Positions 9,133-18,725 of a stretch of DNA of 64,000 nucleotides are shown here, one piece after another. The notes beneath the pieces were generated by a model that saw only the letters and a list, made by a program, of their open reading frames with translations, had not been told where the DNA came from and did no database searches. The position numbers were made by a program, and so were the translations under genes. Each line of letters opens with the position of its first letter. Positions within the stretch are counted from its first letter, which is position 1. The DNA is from Saccharomycopsis fibuligera x Saccharomycopsis cf. fibuligera (Eukaryota; Ascomycota; Saccharomycetes; Ascoideales; Saccharomycopsidaceae), in the NCBI GenBank assembly GCA_001936135.1, contig CP012817.1, positions 806,001 through 870,000 of the forward strand, given 5' to 3'.

Positions 9133-10449
9133 TCAACAACACGACCAACCAAAACCACCATTACCATTACTATTACCACCACCAGAACCCCCATTAAACC
9201 CACTATTAGTAAACCTAGTTGCCCTTCTATTCAACAAACTAATGGTGGTTGGCTTCTTTCTCAAAAATCCCGCTCCCACACCTTGGCCATTGCCAAAATC
9301 AAACCCACCTCCGTTGTTTCTACCACCGCTTCCGATTTTATTTCCATGTCCACTAAAATCTCCACCATATACCAGACTTGCCAGCGATTCATCCCATCTA
9401 CTCAAATCCCCATATTGTACCCCACACAGCGCATCCTCCGGGTCAATCATCCCGATCTCCAATTTGGCTAAAATCATATTTGCAACTTTATCAAAAATCA
9501 ACCCAATATTGTCCCCTGCCAATGCACTTGCTTTTATAAAGGGAATCTCGTAACCAAATTGTTGAGAGTAATGAGCGCAAAACATTAGCGCTTCTTCGTC
9601 ACTTACTATGGTGGTTGGATCAATGGGGACTTTGCCAGAATTGGTTAGACTGGAAATACTGTTGATACTGCTGTTAATGTTACTATTAAGATTGTTATTG
9701 TTGCTACCTTGACTGTGAGCACTGGCAATTTCTCTACTATTTATCTGATTATTAGTACTATTATTAGTAGGATGGTGGAAGGAAGAGTTAGTTGAATCAT
9801 TGGCACTATTTACCAAATCTGCTTTATTCCCCACTACCACTATTGATACCGTTTCATTAGTTAAACTTTTAATATCTGCCATGAATTCATGCAATGTAGC
9901 AAACGATTTTCTATTAGTTACATCATATACCAATACTACTCCTGCACTTCCCCGGTAATATGATCTGGTTAAACTGCGGAATCTTTCTTGACCAGCTGTA
10001 TCCCATAATTGCATTTTCATTTTCACTCTACTGCTGCTGCTGTTATTATAATTGTTGTTGGCGTTGGATGGGCCATTTAGGGAACCAGTAAAGGCACCGT
10101 ACCCGCATACATAGCCGTTGTTATTGTTGTATGTGTTGTTGTAACTTGTGCTATTATTGAGGTAGTTGAGGTTGATGTTTGTGTTAGGATTGGTTGGATT
10201 TGCAAAAGATTGACCAAGTCCCACACTTATTATTTTGGAGCTAAATTCAACCCCAATGGTCTGTGAAGCAAGGATGTTCCAGTCACCTTTGATGAAACGG
10301 TGCAAAATGCACAGCTTTCCTACCCCCAGGGGTCCAATTATGATAATTTTGGAAAGATAGTCGTAGTCATCGGCGGCAGCAGCAGTAAGTTGACTGATGT
10401 CTGCTGAAGAGAAGGAGGTCTCTGGATCAGTAACTCGGCTAATGTTCAT
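9133..10449 (-). CDS. YPT4: Rab4-family small GTPase with large Asn-rich inserts
   Basis: The 438-residue protein is a Rab GTPase, most like Rab4. It has YDYLSKIIIIG, switch I TIGVEFSSKIISVG, G3 WDTAGQERFRSLTRSYYRG, G4 NKAD, G5 KASALAGDN, a Rab4-like tail (KLEIGMIDPEDALCGVQYGD) and a C-terminal Cys-Cys for geranylgeranylation. Rab4 acts in early-endosome recycling; the symbol follows S. pombe ypt4. The P-loop reads GPLGVGKLC under the standard code, lacking the essential Ser/Thr, but both L codons are CTG and read GPSGVGKSC with CTG=Ser. About 62 Asn/Ser-rich residues (79-140) interrupt the interswitch, and a second large insert follows NKAD. The true ATG is at 10449; a longer frame starts only at TTG. 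Confidence 0.85.
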   Translation of the reverse strand: MNISRVTDPETSFSSADISQLTAAAADDYDYLSKIIIIGPLGVGKLCILHRFIKGDWNILASQTIGVEFSSKIISVGLGQSFANPTNPNTNINLNYLNNSTSYNNTYNNNNGYVCGYGAFTGSLNGPSNANNNYNNSSSSRVKMKMQLWDTAGQERFRSLTRSYYRGSAGVVLVYDVTNRKSFATLHEFMADIKSLTNETVSIVVVGNKADLVNSANDSTNSSFHHPTNNSTNNQINSREIASAHSQGSNNNNLNSNINSSINSISSLTNSGKVPIDPTTIVSDEEALMFCAHYSQQFGYEIPFIKASALAGDNIGLIFDKVANMILAKLEIGMIDPEDALCGVQYGDLSRWDESLASLVYGGDFSGHGNKIGSGGRNNGGGFDFGNGQGVGAGFLRKKPTTISLLNRRATRFTNSGFNGGSGGGNSNGNGGFGWSCC

Positions 10450-11067
10450 AATGCTGACACTCAATTCAAAGAATATGTTATATTGTAATGTGTTGAGTTT
10501 TAGATAAATTTAATATTTTTATAATGTCCTTTGTTCTTGTTGTTGACTTGGTCTTGTGCATGTGTGTTGACTTATCTATAGTATCTTGTTGCTTTGTTAT
10601 TTATTTTTCTTTGGTTGTTGAAAGCACTTTTTTTTTCTATCTTTATTTGCAATCTTTGTTGAAAAATCCTATTTTGAATAGTATCAATCTCGGTCTATAG
10701 AGTAGATATTATCTTGGTGAATAACAGTAAATAATAACAGAAATAAGAACAATCAATTAAGGTGCTTAAAAAGTGCAAAGCTAGAAAAACTGGAATCTCA
10801 GAAGCGTGATCTGCGGTGCTGTGCCATGGCGGCAATTACAGTAGAGCGCGGTTGAGCCTACTACGGTGAGTATAACAATGCACGAGATGATATTCCTGGA
10901 TACTGGTGTAATAGACTAAACGTGTAAATGATAATATCCACCCAACCCATAGTAACATAGCAACAAAGATCTACAATACTAACCATCTTGCATCAAAACT
11001 TTATATTTCATGGACTAACAAACCAAAAAGTAAAAAAAACTAAAAAAAGTACCAATACCTAAACATC
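10450..11067. other. Rab4 promoter / PRE3 3' spacer
   Basis: This 618 bp spacer lies between two minus-strand genes. It should contain the Rab4 promoter and the PRE3 terminator. A TACTAAC at 10978-10984 has no matching downstream exon. I see no gene. Confidence 0.5.
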
Positions 11068-11751
11068 TCAAGCCTTTACCTCGAATGGTTTTGGAACAAG
11101 GTAAGTTTCTTCTGGATAGAAAATCAATCTTTCAATTCCATTTTTGGTCAACACCACCATTCTGATTACCCCACCGGAACTACCATCCCATTTGATGGCC
11201 TGTGACAAAGATTTTTTGACAAAATCCACTGTTTCTTCTTTAGTCATACCTTTTCTGAAATTTTCATTACAGTAACCATAGATGAATCCAGAGCCGGAAC
11301 CAGCAATGGCGAAATCTTGCTTGTGGATAGAGCCGCCAATGGGTATGGAATAAACTTCGCCCTGTTGCTTTTGCTCATCAAAACCGGCACAAATGATCCC
11401 GGCAGTGAGTTGGTCCTTATAATTGTAGCACAATTCTTGAAAAGTGGAAGCAGCCAAATGGACACTAGGAGCAATTTGGTGATCGTCTGCACTAGCTTGA
11501 ACATCCAAGTAGTAACGAACAATATCGGTGATGGATTGAGTGTCAGCAGCAGAACCGGAACGACAACACCAGATCTTGTCATAGACTTGAGTGAGTTTGT
11601 CGGTGACTCTGTTGGCAATGTAGGCGCCGGTGGTGGTTCTGCTATCGGCGCCCAAAATGACACCGTCTTTAAAAGTGACAGCCATAATACTGGTACCTAA
11701 GCTGACTTCACCTTTTTTTAAGTGGTTGATGTCGACCGAGATGCCGTTCAT
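11068..11751 (-). CDS. PRE3: 20S proteasome beta1 subunit Pre3
   Basis: The 227-residue protein is the beta1 catalytic subunit, responsible for caspase-like cleavage in the 20S core. The first 19 residues form the propeptide ending in SLG, and Thr20 is the expected N-terminal nucleophile after autocleavage. GVILGADSRTTTGAYIANRVTDK holds the catalytic Asp and Lys neighbourhood, and SLSQAIKWDGSSGGVIRMVVL is nearly identical to S. cerevisiae Pre3. The C-terminus is slightly longer than in S. cerevisiae. The ATG at 11751 gives the conserved MNGI start. A PACE-like element lies upstream. It shares the window, but not an adjacent position, with RPT1. Confidence 0.95.
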   Translation of the reverse strand: MNGISVDINHLKKGEVSLGTSIMAVTFKDGVILGADSRTTTGAYIANRVTDKLTQVYDKIWCCRSGSAADTQSITDIVRYYLDVQASADDHQIAPSVHLAASTFQELCYNYKDQLTAGIICAGFDEQKQQGEVYSIPIGGSIHKQDFAIAGSGSGFIYGYCNENFRKGMTKEETVDFVKKSLSQAIKWDGSSGGVIRMVVLTKNGIERLIFYPEETYLVPKPFEVKA

Positions 11752-12618
11752 CGTGTACTTGTGTGTGTTGTAGGTGGGTTGGAAGAGTGAGTGTGCGGGA
11801 TGATGGGCAGACGCTAAATCAATTGGGTAGGACGGCTATTGGAGAAGAGATCTTGAGCAATTGGAGGGCGTCTGTGTGGTGTATTGCTGCTGGTGTGTTG
11901 TATGTTGCCAATGTTGATAGTATTAAAACTGAATATGTTTTGTCAGTTGCCACCAGAAAGCTGTATGCAATATTGAAAGCTTGCAATATATATTATTGTA
12001 GCGGGTACCCGGACGCACACATATATTCCTAGAACTACTGGCACTATAATACACAACGGTAGTCCACCAGAAACATCGGCTGGCATACAAACATATGAGC
12101 AACGGATATTCACGAAGCACAATAGGAATAGCAGCAGCAGCAGCAGCAGTATTAGTAGTAGTAGCCAATTCCACAGTGCTGTGTGGTCGCCACTTTGGTA
12201 ATACACTCTTTGTCCAGCCGTAACCTGCCCAGCTGCCAGTACTGCCTTCTTTCTGCTCTACATTATCGCAGCAGGCAGCGCCAAAGCACACAGCATTCGT
12301 AAAACCTCCAAAAAACTAGCCAATGAGCTTTTTAAGGCTTTTGTGCTTCAATTTGCTAGTACCATTAGTACCATTGTCGGAATTGCACAGGATATTCTCA
12401 GCACTTTTCTGTAGCGCTGTGTATAGCTATAGCTGTCCGCCAAAGACTGTAGAGAACCAGTCTACTTTAATGGTTGCCCGGCCTTATACCACTTCCAAAA
12501 AAATTTTCCAATTTGCACAGTAAAACAAAACAGCATTTGGTGACATATAATCAAGAGATCAAAAACTACTCAAAGGATACTGATATACGCATTACAACAA
12601 CTATATCAAACAATCAAA
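11752..12618. other. Divergent PRE3 / eIF3d promoter region
   Basis: This 867 bp spacer separates the starts of PRE3 (minus) and the eIF3d gene (plus). It holds a PACE-like site at 11946-11954 and a short AGC/AGT triplet repeat near 12130-12162. The open frames on both strands are not supported as genes. Confidence 0.55.
11946..11954 (-). promoter_or_regulatory. PACE-like element (Rpn4 site) upstream of PRE3
   Basis: Read on the minus strand the site is GGTGGCAAC, differing from PACE (GGTGGCAAA) at the last base. It lies about 195 bp upstream of the PRE3 ATG. The role is inferred. Confidence 0.4.
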
Positions 12619-14595
12619 ATGTCTCAAAGTAATCTCCCATTCACTTTGGACTTCTTGGCTTCCCCTCAAAAACCATGGGGTCCATCCAAAGAAGTCCCAT
12701 CTTCCTTGCGTTTCCATGATATCCCATACGCACCATTCTCCAAGTCCGACAAGCTTGGTAAGGCCAGTGATTGGAGTGGTCTTGATGCTGCTGGGCAACA
12801 ACTGCAACATCAACAAGGTGGCAGAAACCAAAAGAGAGACCGTGACCCATTCCATGCTTACGGTGCTTCCAGTGCTTCCAAATTTGCCGCTGCGGATGCT
12901 GCTGACTCCACCGGTGGTGATTTTGAAATCGTTGACAACAAAGCTCCAGGAGGTGCTTCGTCATCATCCGGTCCTCAAGGCCACGGTGGTCATCAACAGC
13001 ATGGTAATGCCGGTGGTAGAACTGTTTTGAGAGGTAGAGGCGGCTCTAACTTGGGTAGAGGTGGTAGAAGCGGTGCTAATTCTGGTGGTAGAAGCTTTCA
13101 ACAAAGAGCTCCAACAGGTGGTGCTGCTGGTAATCTTGCCAACAAGAGACCAATTAATGCTGCTTCTGCTGCTTCTGCAGCCGCTGCTGCTGCTGGTGGT
13201 AACAGCGCCTCAGCTAATAAGCCACAAGCTAGCAGCAGTGCTCCACAAACCGCTCAACAGCAGCGTGTTTCTTACTGGAATACTCAAAACCAAAACCAAG
13301 TTGACGATGCTAGCAAGAGAAAGCGCGTTGCTTTGGAAGTCAAGCCAAATTTCTTCAAGATTAGTGATATTGAATTTAACAAGTTGACCAAATTGAACTT
13401 GGATTTAAAATCTTATGCCCAGGGTGAAACTTTGGCTGTTAGAGCTAACCCAGCATTAGTCAAATTGTACAACAAATCTTTTGACAAATTATCTTCTTCT
13501 TCAAACTTGAATAAGAAAACTATTCCGTTGAAAGTTTTTTCTAGAGAAGTTCCTGAATCGTATGTTGACACTTTGCAAGACGACGTGTTGGTGAACTACG
13601 CTAAAGATAACACTGCTGATGTTGTTATCACTGACAAGATCCTAGCCACCATTATGGCCTCCCACAAGTCTAACTTTCCATGGAGTGTGAAGATTTCCAA
13701 GGATACCAAAACCGGTAAATTGTACTTTGCTCAAACTGAAAACAATGATCTCGACCAACCGCTCGTTGATGAAAATGACAGTGATGCATTCTTTAAGAGT
13801 TTCCACATGGACGAATCCAATATCAACAGTTATGTAAAATTGTCCAATGAATTACAAGTTGCTAACAGTAATTTAACGAAATTCGTTAGTTCATCCAGTA
13901 CTAATGAGAAGATCGAAGGTGCTAATGTTGCCAGCGGTGAAACTAATGCTTCAATCCAAGCTGCTAGTGATCTCAAGACTAACAAGATCTACAAATACAA
14001 GTTATTCAAAGTGCCTGAAGTCACTCATGTCGAAGAACATAAAAAGAACACTAAATTGTCCTTGGCTAAACAAGAAGAAGCAGAACCAACATTTATTAAT
14101 ATTGTTGTGCGTACTGAAGCCGATCTTTTACAAAAGCCAGCATTTAGCAATGGCAGCGGTGCGGTCGCCTTTGAAACTATCTCCGTACATGCATTAAACC
14201 AATACAAGCCATCTCCATTGGACTGGAAGACTAAATTGATTAGCAACAGAGGTGCCATCATTTCCACCGAATTGCGTAAAAACAACAACTTGTTCAGTAA
14301 ATGGATCCTTAGCTCTTTGTTGGGTGATATTGATAGCATCAAATTGGGATTCTTGGCAAGAGACTCATTTGCTAATAATGCTAAGCACTCTGTGTTGGGA
14401 ATTTTCAACTACAAGCCGGAAGATTTGGCTAGACAATCTAATTTGAAGACCGGTAATGGGTGGGCGATTTTTAAGAGTATTGTGGATATTGTTAACCATG
14501 AAGCTGATTTGGTCAAGGATGGCAAGGATAACGTTGAGTTTGTGTTGTTGAAGGACCCAAGCAATGCTAAGTTGACAATCTACAGAGTTGATTAA
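12619..14595 (+). CDS. Translation initiation factor eIF3 subunit d
   Basis: The 658-residue protein matches eIF3d. The conserved N-terminal block RFHDIPYAPFSKSDKLGKASDW is followed by a Gly/Arg-rich RNA-binding stretch (residues about 130-160) and Ala/Ser repeats. The core then includes VSYWNTQN, VEVKPNFFKISDIEFNKL-type sequence, NYAKDNTADVVITDKILATIM and GWAIFKSIVDIVN. eIF3d binds the mRNA 5' cap and sits at the 40S head as part of eIF3. S. cerevisiae has no eIF3d, so this gene marks a yeast that kept the larger eIF3 complex. The protein is longer than human eIF3d (548) because of the low-complexity insert. The ATG at 12619 is the first in frame. It diverges from PRE3. Confidence 0.88.
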   Translation: MSQSNLPFTLDFLASPQKPWGPSKEVPSSLRFHDIPYAPFSKSDKLGKASDWSGLDAAGQQLQHQQGGRNQKRDRDPFHAYGASSASKFAAADAADSTGGDFEIVDNKAPGGASSSSGPQGHGGHQQHGNAGGRTVLRGRGGSNLGRGGRSGANSGGRSFQQRAPTGGAAGNLANKRPINAASAASAAAAAAGGNSASANKPQASSSAPQTAQQQRVSYWNTQNQNQVDDASKRKRVALEVKPNFFKISDIEFNKLTKLNLDLKSYAQGETLAVRANPALVKLYNKSFDKLSSSSNLNKKTIPLKVFSREVPESYVDTLQDDVLVNYAKDNTADVVITDKILATIMASHKSNFPWSVKISKDTKTGKLYFAQTENNDLDQPLVDENDSDAFFKSFHMDESNINSYVKLSNELQVANSNLTKFVSSSSTNEKIEGANVASGETNASIQAASDLKTNKIYKYKLFKVPEVTHVEEHKKNTKLSLAKQEEAEPTFINIVVRTEADLLQKPAFSNGSGAVAFETISVHALNQYKPSPLDWKTKLISNRGAIISTELRKNNNLFSKWILSSLLGDIDSIKLGFLARDSFANNAKHSVLGIFNYKPEDLARQSNLKTGNGWAIFKSIVDIVNHEADLVKDGKDNVEFVLLKDPSNAKLTIYRVD

Positions 14596-14933
14596 TTTTT
14601 GATTGAGCTATAATACTGATGTTTTTTCTTTTGTTTTTAGTTCTTTTTGCGGTGTTTTCATGTTGGGCTTGTAGATAGTTATTGTAGCAAGATTTGTGGC
14701 TGCTGTGTATGGTCAGTTCAATTAAAATGGTTTCCTAGTCAGCTGACTAGGGTCGGAATTAGCTAATTTTTCCGCCGACCAGCAAAAAAATCTGAAAATT
14801 GCCTTGAAGAAGCTCAATTTGAGCTGACAGAAAACAAGGTCAGATGCCCAAATTGATCATATCAATTTGTATCACCGACAATAACAAAGCCGGTGAAAGC
14901 TAAAGGAAGCACATTCACTGCCGCCATCATAAA
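14596..14933. other. eIF3d 3' end / COQ1 promoter
   Basis: This 338 bp spacer lies between two plus-strand genes. It contains an inverted repeat around 14739-14750 (CTAGTCAGCTGACTAG) that may be a factor site or hairpin. I see nothing else in it. Confidence 0.5.
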
Positions 14934-16487
14934 ATGTACAGACTTCTCAGTTGCAACAACACAAAACGACTTGCGCTTAGGTCTCTTAACCAAAGATCCA
15001 TTATCATCAATGCTCGCTTGTCCAGTGGCATTCGCCTAAACCACAACTCTGCCTTCAGCGCCGCCATCAGCGCTGGTGAAAAACTAGTCGAGCCTGCGCA
15101 AAAACTCAATGATCCAATCTCAATTGTATCTCATGAGATGACCCATTTGGCAAAAAATATTGCCTCGTTGATTGGATCCGGTCATCCAACTTTGAATCGT
15201 GCCGCTAGTTATTATTTCGAATCCGACAGTAAAAAGCTAAGGCCATTGCTTGTGCTTTTGTTGAGTAAAGCATTGACTGCAATTCCAGAAGAGCAAAGAA
15301 ATAGATTGAAACCTGATCATTTTGATACTACTGACCAGCCAGAATATGGCGGCGTGACGTCTTCATTTGGCACTAGGACCAATAGCGAGAGCAGTATTGC
15401 TGATAAGGCAGTATTCAGTGGTAGAGACAATGTTGTCAACGGTACTCCAGATGATTCATTAACTCCATTGAAAATACTCCATGGCATCAATCCAAACTTG
15501 ATTCTTGCTCCATTATCATCCCCATTTAACAACTTACCTCAAGAAAAGCAGGCAAACCGTGACATTTTACCAAAACAACGCCGTTTGGCAGAAATTGTCG
15601 AAATGATTCATACTGCATCCTTGTTGCATGACGATGTCATTGATCATTCAGATACCCGTAGAGGTCGCGCTTCGGGGAACGTTGCCTTTACTAACAAGAT
15701 GGCAGTCCTTGCTGGTGACTTTTTGCTCGGTAGAGCATCAGTGGCCATTGCTAGACTTAGAAACCCCGAAGTGATTGAATTGATCTCTACAGCGATTGCC
15801 AACTTGGTTGAAGGCGAATTCATGCAGTTGAAAAACACCGTGATCAACAGGAACCAAAATGTGTTGGAAGATCCTCAGGGGAATAGTGCAAAGACGTTGC
15901 CGCTGCCTACTGGACAAGTGCCTACTAAAGTCCACGAATACTCTATAAATGGTCAGGAACAGCAGCAAATGACCATTACTCATGAACAAAACGTTGAAGC
16001 TGCATTTCAATACTATCTTCACAAAACCTATTTGAAAACTGCTGCTCTTATCTCGAAATCATGTCGGTCCACGGCGGTGCTCAGTGGTGCCAAAGAAGAA
16101 GTAATTGAACAAAGTTATCAATTTGGCCGCAATTTGGGAATCTGTTTTCAACTTGTCGATGACATTTTGGATTATACTAGAACATCCGATGAGCTAGGTA
16201 AACCGGCGGGGGCTGACTTGCACTTAGGCCTTGCTACGGGGCCAGTATTATTTGCCTGGAAACAAAATCCAGAATTGGGACCTATCATTGCTAGAAAATT
16301 CAGTCAGAGTGGAGATATTGAATACGCAGTTAGTCAGGTGAAGAAATATGACGGATTAACTAAGACTAAAGAGTTGGCGGAAAGTTACAAAAATAAAGCA
16401 TTGGAAAATTTGAGAAGTTTGCCTGAATCGGATGCTAGGGCAGCGTTGGAGTTTTTGACTAATACTGTGACTACTAGAGGAAAATAG
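14934..16487 (+). CDS. COQ1: Mitochondrial polyprenyl diphosphate synthase (ubiquinone side chain)
   Basis: The 517-residue protein is a trans-polyprenyl diphosphate synthase that extends allylic diphosphates with isopentenyl diphosphate to make the ubiquinone tail in the mitochondrial matrix. The first Asp-rich motif (LLHDDVIDHSDTRRG) is near residue 232 and the second (FQLVDDILDYT) near 408; both are intact. KLRPLLVLLLSK and YLKTAALISKSCRSTAVLSGA match yeast Coq1 closely. The N-terminus is rich in Arg/Ser/Leu with few acids, as expected for a mitochondrial presequence. Family-atypical inserts at about residues 125-200 and 310-350 explain the length above the S. cerevisiae 473. The product chain length cannot be read from the sequence by eye. 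Confidence 0.93.
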   Translation: MYRLLSCNNTKRLALRSLNQRSIIINARLSSGIRLNHNSAFSAAISAGEKLVEPAQKLNDPISIVSHEMTHLAKNIASLIGSGHPTLNRAASYYFESDSKKLRPLLVLLLSKALTAIPEEQRNRLKPDHFDTTDQPEYGGVTSSFGTRTNSESSIADKAVFSGRDNVVNGTPDDSLTPLKILHGINPNLILAPLSSPFNNLPQEKQANRDILPKQRRLAEIVEMIHTASLLHDDVIDHSDTRRGRASGNVAFTNKMAVLAGDFLLGRASVAIARLRNPEVIELISTAIANLVEGEFMQLKNTVINRNQNVLEDPQGNSAKTLPLPTGQVPTKVHEYSINGQEQQQMTITHEQNVEAAFQYYLHKTYLKTAALISKSCRSTAVLSGAKEEVIEQSYQFGRNLGICFQLVDDILDYTRTSDELGKPAGADLHLGLATGPVLFAWKQNPELGPIIARKFSQSGDIEYAVSQVKKYDGLTKTKELAESYKNKALENLRSLPESDARAALEFLTNTVTTRGK

Positions 16488-17519
16488 GCGGCTAATATTT
16501 AGTGGGTGAGTGTCGCAAAGTTTTTGTTTGTATTTTTTGCTTTTCCGCTGTGAAGCAAGTGAGATATAAGGTTTGTGTTTTCAAATAGATATAAAGCTGC
16601 TGTTTTTTCCGATAAAAAACAAATAGATTTCTGAAAAAAAGCTGTTTGTACATTACTGATATTACGATTTTTTTCTTCATTTTTTTACGCGTCTACTTTC
16701 CTCAATTTTTTTCTAATCATTTTTTTCTTTCGATTATTAATTTTTTTGATGTCATTTTGCTACATATGATGCACCTCATCTATCGATACATATACACTTG
16801 CACCATTTCTAGTGGTGCTTGTTTAAACACACATCCCTAATACATGTTCATACTGCTGTGTCTAAACTCTTCGCGGCTAAGTGAATATTAAGTGTTTACG
16901 CCAGGATCAATTAATGCTATCCTGTGGTGTCTCTATCTTCATTAGATACCAGATTCGGCGATTTTCTGGCAATGTGCAATTATTATGATGCATAATGCAT
17001 GTCGATGTATTTCAACGCATGCGTCACGTAGTAACTTTTCTCTCTAGGTTTTTTTCGCTCTGTTTGAATTCAGATGAAAATAATAATATCATTACGATGA
17101 TTAACGGTGAAAGTATCGGGTATACAGGAAGAAAGTAGTGCTTTATTAATCGCTATTATATTACCTCCAAAAACTCAAACCCAAACCCTGAATTATCATC
17201 GATTTTTGAATATTACACAAAATCCTTGAAACGAGTTGCTGAAGAAGAATTATCGTTAAAGTTTAACAACTTTTCACTTTACTCTGCTACATTGCTTGTT
17301 TCGTAACGAGTTTCCATAATAATATCAATACTACACACCAGGAATTATATTCTTATAGCATCTCTGGATCAGAATCAGATAATCAGTTATAGGGCCATAG
17401 ATTTCAATCAAATTATACCAAGTATATCTATTAACTACAAATAATAGTCACTAAAGTATTTATAGCAAACGTATTCTATTACAATACACAACAACAAGAA
17501 ATAACAAAAAACGTCAACA
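16488..17519. other. COQ1 3' end / SMD1 promoter region
   Basis: This 1 kb spacer is unusually long for a housekeeping Sm gene. It has an ACGCGT at 16687-16692 and a palindrome-rich stretch near 16986-17036 (ATGCAT, GCATGC). Frames inside are chance. I recognise no snRNA or snoRNA, though a C/D box RNA could be missed by eye. Confidence 0.45.
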
Positions 17520-17939
17520 ATGAAACTCACAAGATTCTTGATGAAACTTTCCCTTGAATCAGTTCAGGTAGAATTAAAAAACGGCACCATAATTAGCGGT
17601 TCTATTTTAAACGTATCCCCATCAATGAACATCTCTCTCAAAAACGTGAAAATGACAGTAAAGGATAGAGATCCTCAAGTATTAGATTTCATTAACGTGC
17701 GTGGCAGTAACATACGGCTAATTGTTTTGCCGGATTCATTGAACTTGGATACTTTGTTAATTGATGAGACCCCAAGGGCTAAGAGAAGTAATGGTAGCAG
17801 CAGCAGTGGTGGAGGTACTGGAAGTAACAGCGCTGGTGTGGGAGGTGGAAGAAGAGGTGGTGGGATTAGTAAAGGTGGCCGTGGTGGTGGTAGAGGTAGT
17901 CGCGGTGGTAGGGGTGGTAGAGGTGGAAGAGGGTTTTAA
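17520..17939 (+). CDS. SMD1: Spliceosomal Sm protein D1
   Basis: The 139-residue protein contains the Sm fold in residues 1-85: [23 protein letters not shown] is Sm1 and [18 protein letters not shown] is Sm2. It forms part of the heteroheptameric ring on U1, U2, U4 and U5 snRNAs. The C-terminal third is a Gly/Arg-rich tail with RGG/GRG repeats, a substrate for arginine methylation and snRNP import in other species. Length is close to S. cerevisiae SmD1 (146). No intron is needed to read the whole protein. It ends convergently with SMC3. Confidence 0.96.
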   Translation: MKLTRFLMKLSLESVQVELKNGTIISGSILNVSPSMNISLKNVKMTVKDRDPQVLDFINVRGSNIRLIVLPDSLNLDTLLIDETPRAKRSNGSSSSGGGTGSNSAGVGGGRRGGGISKGGRGGGRGSRGGRGGRGGRGF

Positions 17940-18725
17940 AAGTCTGGTAAGTTGGAGATTGTATTAATGATGAATTAAAATTTGTATTTTTTGCCTTTCT
18001 TAATGTTTTCCTATAATTTTGTTTTTTGTCATATTTTATATTATTAACTCTTTGCTTTATATTTCATCTTCTCTACCATTGATGTTGATTTGCTTATACA
18101 ATCTTGCCATTTTAGCTGGAATCTTACCTATGCTATTTTTAGTGGGGGGAATGTTGTAACTTTAGTAATACATTTTTTAAACCAAATAAACGGAAAAAAG
18201 CAGTCTAAATTTTTATGTTTGCCAGATAATATTTAGCTATTCCTATCAAAAAAAAAGCGTTTTGATTTTGGCTTCGTTAAATTTTTGCAAGTTCCGAACG
18301 ATTTCAAATATGATTTTTTCACCTAATATTGCGATACCACAGTAAGCAGTAACAAAACTTATTGTGTTCTCTTTTACAGACACGAGCACCTTCATTTTAC
18401 CTGTTAATTTTTGCTCTGCATGTAGAATATGTTACAATCATTGGAATTAAACCAAACTTCCAAATTACCATCTGTGCCATTCACCTTGAAAACTCCCATT
18501 AATTTATTTGAAAATAATTAGCAAAATATAGCAAAAATTAAAGAAAAAAAATTCAAATGATAAGCAAAACTAAAGAAAACGAACAGTAGCATTTGTGTCA
18601 TGAAATTCTATGAACAAAGAGATAAATATAGAGAAGAAACAAACAAAAACAGAATTTGTGCAAATAATTTTGATGTTTAATAGTAACACTAGCAGCAGCA
18701 GCAGAAACATTAATCTAAACAAAAT
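17940..18725. other. Convergent SMD1/SMC3 spacer
   Basis: This 786 bp AT-rich spacer lies between convergent genes and should hold both terminators. A short AGC repeat lies near 18692-18703. I see no gene. Confidence 0.5.

Noticed and set aside
10450-10464. Longer Rab4 frame
   Set aside because: Its first codon is TTG; the ATG at 10449 is the first true start.
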